Below the pieces are notes generated by a model that was given only the letters and a program-made list of their open reading frames with translations, did no database searches and was not told the DNA's origin. Both the position numbers and the translations under genes were made by a program. This document shows, piece by piece, positions 32,493-43,296 of a DNA stretch of 64,000 nucleotides (the stretch's first letter is position 1; the number at the start of each line of letters is the position of its first letter). The stretch comes from Charina bottae (Eukaryota; Chordata; Lepidosauria; Squamata; Charinaidae), in the NCBI GenBank assembly GCA_023362775.1, contig JALMGJ010000002.1, forward strand, positions 109,299,981-109,363,980, written 5' to 3'.

Positions 32493-33403
32493 TTGCTCTG
32501 AGAAATGTTAACAACCCCAGATGTGCTGTTGATACCACCTTGATGGCTAGAAACCAGACTTAAGGAATCTCTTCTTTAAAGTAAACAAACAAAATGCAAA
32601 TGCTAGTCTGTTGCTCTATATTAAAAAAAAAATCTAAGATTTCATCAACAGGAAATGCTAACCCAATGCAAACAAGTGGAGAAGATGTTTAAGTAGAAAC
32701 AGACTATTTTCTTAGACTCAAAAAGTCACCGGGATATTGACTGCAGCCATGAGGTGAAGTGACATCTGCTACTTGTGAAAAAGACTATGACTAAACCAGA
32801 AAAAATATTAAAGTGCAGAGACATCATGCTGATAATAAAGATATGTAGTGTCAAGACCATGGTTTGCCTAGTTGTATATATTCATATGGCTGTGAAACCT
32901 GAACCATCAAGAAGGCTGAATGAAAAAAAAAGATGCCTCTGAACTGCGGTGCTGGAGAAAATTGTTCAGAATAATTCTGCACTAGATGAACTACAACAAA
33001 TCCCTCCCTGGAAGAATTGATAGTGAAGTGAATGCTGAAATATTTTGCACACATAATGTGAAGACAAGAGTCGCTGGAAAAGACTCTGATGCTTGGAAAA
33101 CTTGAAAGGAAAAAAGAGGCAAACAGAAGACTGGTTAGATACTATCTGATGACACAAGCATGAACTTACAAGAACTCAAAGAAAAAGTTATTATTATTAT
33201 TAAATCTTTATTACGGTCATAGACCAGCATAAGGAGGATAAAATACAGTCAATTAAAACATACAAATGAGTTTAAAATATAAAACTAGAACACAGGTCTA
33301 GAGGGGAAGACAAGGGGGTAAAAGAGAAAGGAGGGGTAATTATAGAGGGGCATAGGATTAGTGTAACTGGAAATGCATTACTCTAATAAATTAAAATTGA
33401 AGG

Positions 33404-34258
33404 CTAATTTGTGGTATCCGTCATCATCCGGTGAATTTTAAGCGCTGCTGCACAGAATCTGGCAACATTGTATGTTGTGGTAGGGTTGATGTCTGACAGC
33501 AGCATGGAGGTATAAAATTGTCCTGAGCGCCCTGGATATTTGTACAGCAATGGTGTAATGAGACTAGTTCGAATGTCTCTATAAAACAGGCACTGGAGGA
33601 GCACATGCTCTGTTGTTTCTATGTGGCCAGAGTCACAGGGGCACTGTCTCTCCTGATAAGGTATCTTTCGATATCGGCCTTCGAGGACAGCAGATGGGAG
33701 GGCATGACATCGTGCCAATGTAAAAGCTCTCCGATTGTTGGGTACCTCTAGTTTAGATAGGTATAACATGGGGGAGGCACAGTACCTACTGGATTCATTG
33801 ACAATAAAGGTTGGAGAGCTAGCTAGATCCAATTGGCATTCTGTGTCTATTACACGCTGTTTGATGAGTACTTTGGCCTGATCGTAACCCATGCTGAGTA
33901 GCAGCCCTGGAGAGAAGCCCAGGGATAAGATTTTGTTTGTCACTGCTTGTTTCCATTTGGATTGGAAGTCATCGCTCAGAGTTAATGGGGCAAGGCCAAG
34001 GGGAAAAAGGGATAGTCTGAGCCAATGATTGAGTATGACCACCCACACCCTTGCCTCTATTTTCATGAGTCCTGTCTCTAGTCTCAGGGTGGCATTAGAG
34101 ACGCATTTTGGTACTTGAAGGGCCGATCTTAAGAATTTTGTTTGCACAAGTTCTAATGGAGTAAAGTTGGAGAAGGGGCCTAGTTGGGCTCCATACAGGA
34201 GTTGTGCTACTGGCTTGGCCTTCAAATAATTTGAATGCTGCAGGTATGAAGTGGCCAC
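33404..34258 (-). pseudogene. LINE ORF C-terminal domain with a CCHC-like knuckle
   Basis: A 284-residue frame. The first part has LETGLMKIEARVWVVILNHW and DDFQSKWKQAVTNKILSLGF. Near the end lies CPCDSGHIETTEHVLLQC, a Cys/His knuckle found downstream of RT in several LINE clades. Compared with the RT frame this is shifted, with the change near 34260. It belongs to the same element as 34413-35222. Confidence 0.75.
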
Positions 34259-34412
34259 CCCTTGACTTGAGATATTTTAGAATGGCATTTGAGCTCCTTT
34301 GTGCAATCTCAGCTACGTGGTCCCCATGGGCTTTTCTGCTATTGTCAGAATGGAGGACTACTCCCAGGTATTTAAAGCATGGGATCTGCTCAATTTTATG
34401 GCCATCTATGCT

Positions 34413-35222
34413 CTAGGAGTGACTCTTGGGTCTTTTGGCAAATGCCATGATTTTGGTTTTCTGGTAGTTGACTTGCAGCTGGTCTTCGTTGCAGTAATGT
34501 GTTAATGCTCTCAGTGCTCTTTTAAGGCCAATAGGTGTTCTTGACAATAGTGCTGCATCATCTGCATAGAGCAGAGTGAAAATATATCTTCTCGCAAGTT
34601 TTTTGGGGTGAAAGTCCATGCTGTGAAGATGGTCCACCATGGAGTTGATGTAGAAGTTAAATAAGAGTGGGGCCAGGATGCATCCTTGTTTGACGCCTTT
34701 CTCAGTTCCAACGGCATTGGTGAGGTGGCCCTGGGGGTTACATCTTATTTTAAGTGAGGTCCCTTCATGGAGCATGCCTATTAAGTAAAGTAGCTGTCGG
34801 TCAATTGAAGAGGCCTCCATTTTCCCCCATAACTTAACTTTGGAAATGGAGACAAAGGCTGCTTTAAAGTCTATGAAGGCGGCATATAGGGAGGTTGTAT
34901 TATGGGAGGAATATTTTTCTATAAGGTGTTGTAATACAAGGCACTGATTTATGGTGGATCGGCCTTCCCTAAAGCTGGCTTGCTCTTCGGCAAGTATGTT
35001 TTCTTGTTCCAGCCAGATCTGGAGTTTCCATTGCAGATGTCTTGCATATAGTTTGCTGATTGTATTGAGGAGGCTGATTGGTCTGTAATTTGCAGGGTCT
35101 TCCTTTTTCCCTTTCTTTTTGTAAATGGGGACAATGATTGTAAGCCCCCAATCCTTGGGAATTCGACCATAATTGTCAATGCAGGTGAAAAGTGATGCTA
35201 GTGTGGGGGTCCAGAAATCCAA
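34413..35222 (-). pseudogene. LINE reverse transcriptase
   Basis: A 269-residue frame with the RT blocks in order: WGLTIIVPIYKKKGKKEDP, NYRPISLLNTISKLYARH, QASFREGRSTINQC, AAFIDFKAAFVSISK, GVKQGCILAPLLFNFYINSM and YADDAALLSRTP (catalytic YADD). It closes with LQVNYQKTKIMAFAKRPK. A TAG at 34413-34415 ends it. Coding sense resumes beyond the stop (YLGVV block near 34360), so this is a nonsense mutation in a longer ORF. Confidence 0.85.
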
Positions 35223-35771
35223 ATTGTTTTTAATGACCTCTGATGGGATTAGATCTTAGATCAAACAGAAGCCTGGTTAGATACTATCTGATGACACAAG
35301 CATGAACTTACAAGAACTCAAAGAAACTGACAGACACTTCTGGCAAAATGATATCCATCAAGTCACAAAGAGCTGGAAGTGGCTTAATGACCAAACAACA
35401 GCAACATTCGTAAGTTCAGTCCAGTACACTCTTCTTCAGAGTTAGGCAACTTTTTGGGGGCAGTGCATACATCTTGAATCTGAGTATATATTGTTGAAAC
35501 TCTTAAAGTATGGATGCCATGGAATGGCTTTCCTAGCTACAGAATGGCTCCCATGCAGCCATGTCTACTGGTAGGGGGAAAATACCCTTCCTTCCCAGGT
35601 GGTTTGTTTCCAAGCCGGGAAGAAATCAAAGACACCAGACGACTGGTGAAGAGTTAAGGAAGCACTTTATTTTGCCCAAGGTCAACAAAGGATGTTGGAT
35701 GGTGGCCACACTGAACATCCCTTGTCATCTCTTTTTATAGGTTTCTACTTCAAAGCTTTTAGCCAATTGTT

Positions 35772-36489
35772 TTTTTTCCTGTTTTACCTTTTATTTTCAA
35801 GATATAATTAAAATACAAAAAAGAAAAAACTATAGAATAGATAGAAAACAGAACTAAAGAAAAAAGAACAAACTATAAAGATGTGAAGAGAAAGAGAAGA
35901 AACAAAAGGCGACTTCCGACTTTTTCCAATACAGATATAGGTAAATATACAAATCTAATCGCTTACAATTAATTAACCTATCATAACATTATTTCTATTA
36001 CAACAAATCATTCAATCTCTAAAACCCAAAATCAAAACATCATTTTTTTCAATTACAAGCAAATATTCCAAAAGTGGTTGCCAAATTGATACAAATGTAG
36101 AAACAGAATGCTCTCTTATTAAAGCAGTTAATTTAGCCATCTGAGCCAAATCCATTAATTTAACAATCCAATCTTCAACGGTAGGTATTTGTGGATCTTT
36201 CCATCATTGTGCATATAACAATCTTGCAGCCGTGATCATATATAGTAGCAAAACTCCATGTTGTTTCTCTAATTGCTTTTCCATCAAACCTAAAAGAAAA
36301 AGTTCTGGCTTTCTTTGTATATTTACTTTAAGAATCTTCTGAATAATAATACATATTTGGTCCCAGAACTTTTTAGCCTTCTCACAAGTCCACCAAAGAT
36401 GATAAAAGGTTCCTTCATCCTGTGAACATTTCCAACAGACATTAGTTACAACACTATACATTTTTGATAACTTATCAGGAGTTAAATTG
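35772..36489 (-). mobile_element. L1 LINE 3' end with 17-bp TSD
   Basis: A minus-strand L1 tail. It has poly(A) (T run at 35770-35778 on the plus strand), an A-rich 3' UTR, and the ORF2 C-terminus. The direct repeat GCTTTTAGCCAATTGTT lies at both ends (35755-35771 and 36490-36506). The insert is 718 bp, a strong 5' truncation. The frame 36204-36599 runs beyond the insert into flanking sequence by chance. Confidence 0.8.
36204..36489 (-). pseudogene. L1 ORF2 C-terminal fragment
   Basis: Reads LTPDKLSKMYSVVTNVCWKC, GTFYHLWWTCEKAKKFWDQI and KPELFLLGLMEKQLEKQHGV, the Cys/Trp block (CWKC...HLWWTC) that closes L1 ORF2. The 36490-36599 part of the open frame is not L1. No RT or endonuclease is present. 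Confidence 0.8.
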
Positions 36490-36899
36490 GCTTTTAGCCA
36501 ATTGTTAACAATACAGACAAAGTGGACCATCCAATTATATTCCCTTTCTCCTGTCCACGTTCTGTCAGCATAATCACCCCCCGCTGTTTTCATGAGCATG
36601 AGCTAGCTGGTACAGGTGTCCTTCCTTTGCAACTCTTGGAAAATATCAGTGGTTAACCACAGCGTCTACAAAGGCAACATCTATAGCTAACCACATACAT
36701 AAGCCAAAGGAATAAGCCGTCAGTCTTTCCTGTACACAGCTTCTTTGGTTTTACTCCCTAGTTCGTTCTTTATAAAATGGCATTGCTATTGCTTGCTTTA
36801 GCTTTTCTGTCAGTCTTTTATTCTGCTCTAAACATTTTTACAAGCAAATAAAAAAAATATTCCAACACTACTAACCCAACACTTATTTACTACAAAGCA

Positions 36900-38131
36900 A
36901 GTTGATGCTGCTATTTCTCAATAAACTTCACAGGATGCTTTTCACTACTCTAGATTAATTTTATCTCCTCCTCGTCCTTCTGGAAAAACAGGCACCAGGA
37001 AAAAGGCACCAGTGTTTGGCTGCAATCAGCTACCATTTATTTTTTCAAGAATTTCGGTAGAGCCTAATTGGAGCCAGGGTATCCTAGGCTAAGATCAAGA
37101 GCTTGGAAACAAAAGAGTAGTATAGCCATATTGTTCAATGACTATGCTTACAGAGAATCTACTCATACCAGCAAGGAGTCAGTTAATTAATTTAGGATGC
37201 AAAACAAACAATAGAAAATTCTTGCTGTCATTCCATAGAGTCATGAGAATGAGAGAAAGTCAAAATCTCTGCAGCAAGAAAGCCAATCAGGCTTTAGTAC
37301 TCTCATTTCAGAATGCAAATACTCCTGATCTCAACATCAACACTCTCTATAGCAGGAAACTTTATATTAAAGATTTCAAACAAACTGTCCCAAAGCTGTT
37401 CTCCACTGCCAATGCCACCTCCTGGCACTGCTGCTCTTCAGCATCTTTGGATACTCTTCAGTGCACTTGACTTATTGTTGTTGAACATTCTGCCTACAGT
37501 ACTCCAGACTCCCTACTAGGTTACCATGTCCCCATTTTAAATACCTGGCTCTGCCCCTTACCTGAGTGTGGCCTGCAGAAAGGTATGGGTGTATACTGTA
37601 TGTGGGAAAACAGACATATGAGAGGAGGGCTCAGGTAATGTTGGTACCTTAGCCATCCTCTCACACAATAATATATCCAGTTTCTTGAACTATGATGGAT
37701 TTGTACAGTCATTTAAATATGGGCATGGAGGAGGTAAATGTCAAATCATAAAGGTAGACTGGTTTTCAGGATCCAATCACACAAACTCCAGCACATAAAC
37801 CTTCCTTATGAAGGTTTTCCCCCCTGTTATTTGCAATATTACAAGATAGAAAGCATTGTTTCTCTTTCAGCTGTGCAAGGCTTATCATGGAAATGGCCTT
37901 TTAGAATAAGCAGATATACAAAAAGATCTCTTCCTTCCTCTGGCAAGCATTAAAAAAGCAGTAGATTACTTTATGACAGAAAGTTTCAGCTATTATATCA
38001 GAATATCTATTCGAACAGGTAGGTGTGGCTAGATTTCTCTCCCTTACAGTTAGTCAAGGGCATTAATGGCTTATCTGGCAATCTCCTATGGTTAGCAGTT
38101 GACTGAGCTTTTTCTTCTGATCCTCTTCTAC
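36900..38131. other. Unassigned sequence
   Basis: About 1.2 kb. Short frames (for example 37138-37470) have no motif; no repeat family recognised. Confidence 0.35.
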
Positions 38132-38425
38132 AGAGCTTTCCAAACTGTGTGTCGCGACACAAAAGTGTGTCGCCACACACAGCGTGGTGTGTCGCCACAC
38201 CACCCGGAAGCGGCAGCGCGTGCGTGCACGGCAGCAGCTGCAGCGGCGCGGCATCAGTCCTTCCGCGTTTTAGCGGAGGCTGCAGCCGCTGCCGCCGCCG
38301 CACATGCGTGCGCCGCTGTACGCCCCCCGTGCCGCCACCGTGCACGCGCGCGCCGCCGCACGCCCCCCCGCGCCGCCGCTGGTGTGTCGCCAGCAGCGGC
38401 ACTTCTCTGGCCCTCTGTGCAGAAT
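38132..38425. repeat. GC- and CpG-rich island with GTGTGTCGC repeats
   Basis: The only strongly GC-rich, CpG-dense block outside the Gypsy LTR. It opens CAGAGCTTTCCAAACTGTGT, then repeats GTGTGTCGC four times (38148, 38166, 38191 and near 38382), including the palindrome GTGTCGCGACAC. The rest is rich in gccgccg and gcgcg. The opening resembles hAT ends that carry a 'GGGTCGCGACCC'-type motif, so a GC-rich hAT MITE is possible, but no right TIR or TSD was found. Alanine-rich open frames here are compositional. Confidence 0.5.
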
Positions 38426-38429
38426 AGAC

Positions 38430-39715
38430 ATGATCCCTGGTCTTTCACCTTTGATGATCGTCCTCTTGAGCAGTCTACCTTTCACTCTGGAACCAGCAAC
38501 TCTTCAAATGCCAAAGCTGCCTAAATCCTTCTTGGTTCACTATGTGTAAAATCTGTTACCTTCCAGTCATTTCTCAGGCCTCAAATCACCTTTCAAGTAC
38601 AGCTTGTCTGGCTAGGAGCTCACATGGTAAATCTACTGTATTATTCCTAATCCTGCTGAGATTCACAGGGCCTGACATCTTGACATATCCATGTATTTTC
38701 AATTGTCTCTTCTTCTTCCCATTACATTTATAGCATTTTCCTCAGCTCTAGATGTGATATGGCTCAAACTGGATCCATCTGATGGAATGGACATCTTGGA
38801 TCCAGAAATGCTTTAGATCCAGGACATCCAAATGCAGTCACCCCCTATCCCAACCATCAAATGCTCAGCTGTATGCCATTCTACCCACTGCTGCCAGAGA
38901 AACAACTGCCAGTGAGATTAGTACATTCAATCTGGAACATATATAGCCTCTCTCTACCTGTAGCATTCCTCTGTACCTACACACAACAGCAGAAATGTTA
39001 AAGAATCTAGGATTGATTTTATTTTTTTTCCTCCTCACTTTAAAAAGTATTATAAGAGAAATCCCAAGAAAATGATCTGTAGAGTAGAGAGAGATTTGCC
39101 TATGAATGGTCCATAACAGTGTGCAGAATTGTCTATATAGTTTTTATAGACGTAAATTCAAAACACCCAATGCAGTTCCCCAAGCAGTGCTTAAAATACA
39201 GATAGGAGAAGCGGGATGGGGGGATGAAGTGTCTTCCCTATCTGTTTTAGCCCTGGCTTATAGCAAGTTGGAAAGAGGGCATGATTTGTCTACAGTTGGA
39301 AGCAATGAAAGAATAAGATGGAGATTTCAGGAAAAGTCCCCTTACTTGCCTTAATTTCAAGTACATTTCTGAAAGTTATTGAGTTAATGAAGCAAAGGAT
39401 ATTAGTATATTTTGTGTGGAATTACCATATACATATCCAAACTATTTTCAAAAACTCAGTACACTATTTCATACATTTCTATGAGTACCAAATTTTAGAT
39501 GCCTTCACTTAGTGCAAATTCTCCATACTGAGCCCTTTTGAAATATTCTTTTATTATCACACCTTTAATTAATTGGACTGTTTTGGATTCAAAATACAGT
39601 CAATTTGCTATATCTCCTGTCATTCTGATATTGTTTTGAAAAGTGGTACATTATTTCTGGCAAAATGCATTTAGATTCTTTGTGTCATGTTAAATAGATA
39701 CTATGGGGTAATTCA
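38430..39715. other. Unassigned sequence
   Basis: No supported gene or repeat seen. Confidence 0.35.
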
Positions 39716-39717
39716 GA

Positions 39718-39875
39718 TTGCCATTGCCAATGGCTTGCCATTGCCTTCTTCCTCAGGCTGAAAGAGAGTGACTGGCCCAAGGTCACCCAGCTAGCTTTGT
39801 GCCTAAGGGAGGACTAGAACTCGCAGTCTCCCGGGCTCTAGCCTGGTGCCTTAACCATACACCAAACTGGCTTTA
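39718..39875 (-). mobile_element. tRNA-derived SINE fragment
   Basis: Complement of the SINE seen at 47370. It has 'actggcccaaggtcacccag' (body), 'gactagaactcgcagtctcc' (B box region) and 'gtgccttaaccatacaccaa' and 'actggct' (5' head). The tail region includes 'ttgccattgccttcttcctc', as in Sauria-type SINEs. Confidence 0.8.
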
Positions 39876-39877
39876 AA

Positions 39878-40182
39878 AGGTAAAGGTTCCCCCTGCACAT
39901 TTGTGCAGTTGTGTCCAACTCTAGGGGCTGGTGCTCATCTCCGTTTGTTAGCCGAAGAGCCAGCGTTGTCCAAAGACGCTTCCACGGTCATGTGGCCAGC
40001 ATGACGCATGCGAAACGCTGTTACCTACCCACCAAAGTGGTACCTATTAATCTGCTTGCATTTGCATGCTTTGGAATTGCTAGGTTGGCAAGAGCTGGGG
40101 TTAGTGCGGGAGCTCACTCTGTCACGCGGGACTAGGGATTCAAACCTCCAAACTTGCGATCTTCCGATCGACAAGCCTGGAC
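39878..40182 (-). mobile_element. ACA-SINE-like element, truncated head
   Basis: Closely matches the SINE at 44198. The tail 'aaaggtaaaggttccccctg', body 'ggtgctcatctccgtttgtt', 'cacggtcatgtggccagcat', 'accaaagtggtacctattaa' and part of the tRNA head 'ggattcaaacctccaaactt' are present. It stops at 'aagcctgg', so the first part of the head is lost. Confidence 0.85.
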
Positions 40183-40221
40183 ATTATACATGAACAATTA
40201 CAATTAAATATGGTTATCCTT

Positions 40222-40532
40222 ACATTGATTCATAGATCTTACATTCCAAGTTCCTATGCAATATTGTTCTTTACAGCATCGGACTTTCCTTCCACTTCCA
40301 GACACATCCACAACTGAGCGTCCTTTCGGGTTTTGCCCAGCCGCTTCACTCTTTCTAGAGCTACTCGGAATTGCCCTCTGCTCTTCCCCAGTAGCATTTT
40401 GGACACCTTCCGACCTGAGGGGCTCATCTTCTGGCGTCATATCTTTTAGCCTTTTGATACTGTCCATGGGTTTTCTTGGCAAGGATACTAGAGTGGTTTG
40501 TCATTTCATCCTCCAGTGGACCACGTTTTGTC
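40222..40532 (-). mobile_element. Inverted 5' segment of the BovB copy
   Basis: Read on the minus strand it gives the BovB leader ('tgacaaaacgtggtccactg'), then MPRKPMDSIKRLKDMTPEDE, NATGEEQRAIPSSS, and KEQYCIGTWNVRSMN, the start of the endonuclease. In an intact element this precedes the SELKWTGMGEF block that follows at 40545 on the plus strand. About 40 bp between the two is missing. This arrangement is the signature of 5' inversion by twin priming. Confidence 0.88.
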
Positions 40533-41700
40533 ATCTTGGGAATCAGCGAACTAAAATGGACAGGAATGGGCGAATTTAATTCAGGAGACCATTATATATA
40601 CTACTGTGGGCAAGAATCCTTTAGAAGAAATGGAGTAGCTCTCATAGTCAATAAAAGAGTGGGAAAGGCAGTACTGGGGTACAACCTCAAAAACGACAGA
40701 ATGATCTCAGTTCGAATCCAAGGCAAACCATTCAACATCACGGTAATCCAAGTCTATGCCCCAACCACTGATGCCGAAGAAGCTGAAGTTGACCAGTTCT
40801 ATGAAGACCTACAACACCTTCTAGAACTAACACCAAAAAAAGATGTCCTTTTCATCATAGGGGACTGGAATGCTAAAGTAGGAAGTGAAAAAATAACCAG
40901 AATAACAGGCAAGTTTGGCCTTGGAGTACAAAATGAAGCAGGGCAAAGGCTAATAGAGATTTGTCAAGAGAACACGCTGGTCATAGCAAACACTCTTTTC
41001 CAACAACACAAGAGACGACTCTACACATGGACATCACCAGATGGTCAATACCGAAATCAGATTGATTATATACTTTGCAGCCAAAGATGGAGAAGCTCTA
41101 TACAATCAGCAAAAACAAGACCTGGAGCTGACTGTGGCTCAGATCATGAGCTTCTTATCGCAAAATTTACGCTTAAATTGAAGAACGTAGAGAAAACCAC
41201 TAGACCACTCAGGTATGACCTAAATCATATCCCTTATGAATATACAGTGGAGGTGAGGAATAGATATAAAGGATTAGATCTGGTAGACAGAGTGCCTGAA
41301 GAACTATGGATGGAGGTTCGTAACATTGTACAGGAGGCAGCAACTAAAACCATCCCAAAGAAAAAGAAATGCAAGAAAGCAAAGTGGCTGACTGATGAGG
41401 CTTTACAAATAGCTGAGGAAAGAAGGGAAGCAAAAGGCAAGGGAGAAAGGGAAAGATATAACCAACTGAATGCAGATTTCCAGAGAATAGCAAGGAGAGA
41501 TAAGAAGGCCTTCTTAAATGAACAATGCAAAGAAATCGAGGAAAACAATAGAATGGGGAAGACTAGAGATCTCTTCAAGAAAATCGGAGATATCAAGGGA
41601 ACGTTTTGTGCAAAGATGGGCATGATAAAGGACAAAAAAGGCAGGGACCTAACAGAAGCAGAAGAGATTAAGAAGAGGTGGCAAGAATACACAGAAGAAC
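40533..41700 (+). pseudogene. BovB endonuclease and linker
   Basis: An open frame across the apurinic-like endonuclease: ISELKWTGMGEFNSGDHYIY, IQVYAPTTDAEEAEVDQFYE, FIIGDWNAKVGSEK (GDWN), RRLYTWTSPDGQYRNQIDYI and SDHELLIAKF (SDH). A basic linker rich in Lys and Arg leads toward RT. The true N-terminal start lies in the inverted segment, so no complete protein could be made. The frame is open up to the solo LTR at 41701 and runs into it for 23 codons before a stop. Confidence 0.9.
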
Positions 41701-42155
41701 TGTTAGGGTTTGATAAACCCAGGAATTTACTTCTAGATATAAATTATACAGAGAGGCTTGATTTCTAGGTAAAAGGTGAAATATTCTGCACAGTCACCCA
41801 ATTAGCAGCCATTGTTGTAGGAATGATGTGTCATGTGTGACTCATTCAACAGGTGCTTAGAGTTAAGTTGGGTGTGGTAGTTAACAAGATTGACCTATAA
41901 TGTGATAGGTCAGTTTGACTATAAATGCAGAGATATTCTGTATTCCATTTTATTCCCATTTTACCTCGTGAAAGCTGTATCGTTGATGGTGTATCATTTG
42001 TTACTTGTGGAAGTGATCTGTAAATACGTATGTATATATAGTAAATAGGATATTTGATATAACTTCTGTTTGGAGTCTATTTACTGCATAGTACGTGGAT
42101 CACTGGTGCCTAGGAGAGAGGCAGGCCGCTCCATCTCCGCGCGCTCCCTCTGACA
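41701..42155 (+). mobile_element. Solo LTR inserted in BovB
   Basis: A 455-bp segment starting TGTTAGGGTT and ending CCCTCTGACA, with near-inverted ends TGTTAG/CTGACA. It is flanked by AGAAC on both sides (41696-41700 and 42156-42160). Removing it with one AGAAC copy restores the BovB reading frame across the site. TATAAA lies at 41920-41925. The orientation (+) is inferred from that box only. No internal retroviral or Gypsy sequence remains, so it formed by LTR-LTR recombination. Gypsy or ERV origin is undecided; it does not resemble the Gypsy LTR at 27925. Confidence 0.92.
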
Positions 42156-43296
42156 AGAACTATACAAGAAAGATCTTAATATCCCTGATAAATACGATGG
42201 TGTGGTCACTGACCTTGAGCCGGACATCCTAGAGAGTGAAGTCAAGTGGGCCTTAGGAAACATTACTAACAACAAAGCTAGCGGAGAAGACAGTATGCCA
42301 GCTGAGCTATTTAAAATCCTAAAAGATGATGCTGTTGAAGTGCTGCACTCAATATGCCAACAAATTTGGAAAACTCAACAGTGGCCACAGGATTGGAAAA
42401 GGTCAGTTTACGTTCCAATTCCAAAGAAAGGCAATGCCAAAGAATGTTCAAACTACCGTACAATTGCGCTCATTTCACAGGCTAGCAAGGTTATGCTCAA
42501 AATCCTACAAGCTAGGCTTCAGCAGTATGTGAACCGAGAACTACCAGAAGTGCAAGCTGGGTTTCGAAGAGGCAGAGGAACTAGAGATCAGATTGCCAAC
42601 ATTTGCTGGATCATGGAAAAAGCAAGAGAGTTCCAGAAAAACATCTATTTCTGCTTCATTGACTACACTAAAGCCTTTGATTGTGTGGATCACAACAAAC
42701 TGTGGCAAATTCTTAAAGAGATGGGAGTACCAGACCACCTTACCTGTCTCCTGAGAAACCTGTATGCGGGTCAAGAAGCAACAGTTAGAACTGGACACGG
42801 AACAACCGACTGGTTCAAAATTGGGAAAGGAGTACGACAAGGCTGTATATTATCACCTTGCTTATTTAACTTATATGCAGAGTACATCATGAGAAATGCC
42901 GGGCTGGATGAAACACAAGCCGGAGTTAAGATTGCCAGGAGAAATATCAACAACCTCAGATATGTAGACGATACCACCCTAATGGCAGAAAGTGAAGAGG
43001 AACTAAAGAGCCTCTTGATGAGGGTGAAAGAGGAGAGTGCAAAAGCTGTCTTGAAACTCAACATTAAAAAAACTCAGATCATGGCATCTGGTCCCATCAC
43101 TTCCTGGCAAATAGAAGGGGAAGAAATGGAAGCAGTGACAGATTTTATTTTCTTGGGCTCCAAGATCACCGCAGATGGTTACTGCAGCCATGAAATTAAA
43201 AGACGCTTGCTCCTTGGGAGGAAAACTATGGCAAACCTAGACAGCATATTAAAAAGCAGAGACATCACCTTGCTGACAAAGGTCCATATAGTTAAA
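42156..43296 (+). pseudogene. BovB reverse transcriptase
   Basis: Continues the endonuclease frame after the LTR: DLEPDILESEVKWALGN, MPAELFKILKDD, VPIPKKGNAKECSNYRTIAL, VQAGFRRGRGTRDQIANICW, YFCFIDYTKAFDCVDHNKLW, GVRQGCILSPCLFNLYAEYI and LRYVDDTTLMAES. The catalytic box is YVDD here; the BovB at 61183 has YADD, so Val is probably a mutation. The frame ends near 43296 where one base seems lost in 'gttaaactatgg'. Confidence 0.92.

Larger units (their letters stand above)
33185..35261 (-). mobile_element. Non-LTR retrotransposon, 5'-truncated, clade uncertain
   Basis: A 2077-bp minus-strand insertion ending in TAA-type repeats ('attattattatta' at 33189-33201 on the plus strand). A 65-bp direct repeat flanks it (33120-33184 and 35262-35326) with one mismatch. 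It carries RT (34413-35222) and a C-terminal zinc-knuckle region (33404-34258), with endonuclease and N-terminal parts missing. The RT differs clearly from the L2, CR1, BovB and L1 copies in this window. Possible homes are the I/Ingi/Vingi or R4 groups; I cannot decide from memory. Confidence 0.8.
31975..35415 (+). mobile_element. Old RTE-BovB copy, interrupted by a minus-strand LINE
   Basis: Plus-strand BovB RT and C-terminal sequence, heavily decayed: 'caattgcacttatctcacac' (NYRTIALISH region), 'gccagatttataaaatggat' (VQAGF region), 'tattcatatggctgtgaaac' (YGCESW region), then the terminal block to 33184. The BovB resumes at 35262 and ends near 35415 with 'taatgaccaaacaacagcaa'. The intervening 33185-35261 is a separate LINE. 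Numerous stops and a local A/T expansion at 32421-32492 mark it as old. Confidence 0.7.
35562..36890 (-). mobile_element. Possible LTR-like segment split by an L1 tail
   Basis: On the minus strand a TATAAAAAG box (complement of 35731-35739) lies about 60 bp upstream of AATAAA (complement near 35671), an LTR-like spacing. The plus strand begins TGTCTACTGG at 35562. The far end is not defined, and no target duplication was found. An L1 tail (35772-36489) interrupts it. The call is tentative. Confidence 0.3.

Noticed and set aside
36204..36599. 131-codon L1 frame as one unit
   Set aside because: The L1 insertion ends at 36489; the remaining codons are flanking DNA past the target duplication.
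38007..38549. Overlapping Ala/Arg-rich open frames on both strands
   Set aside because: All frames are open because the block is GC-rich with few stop codons; no domain, start context or splice logic was seen.
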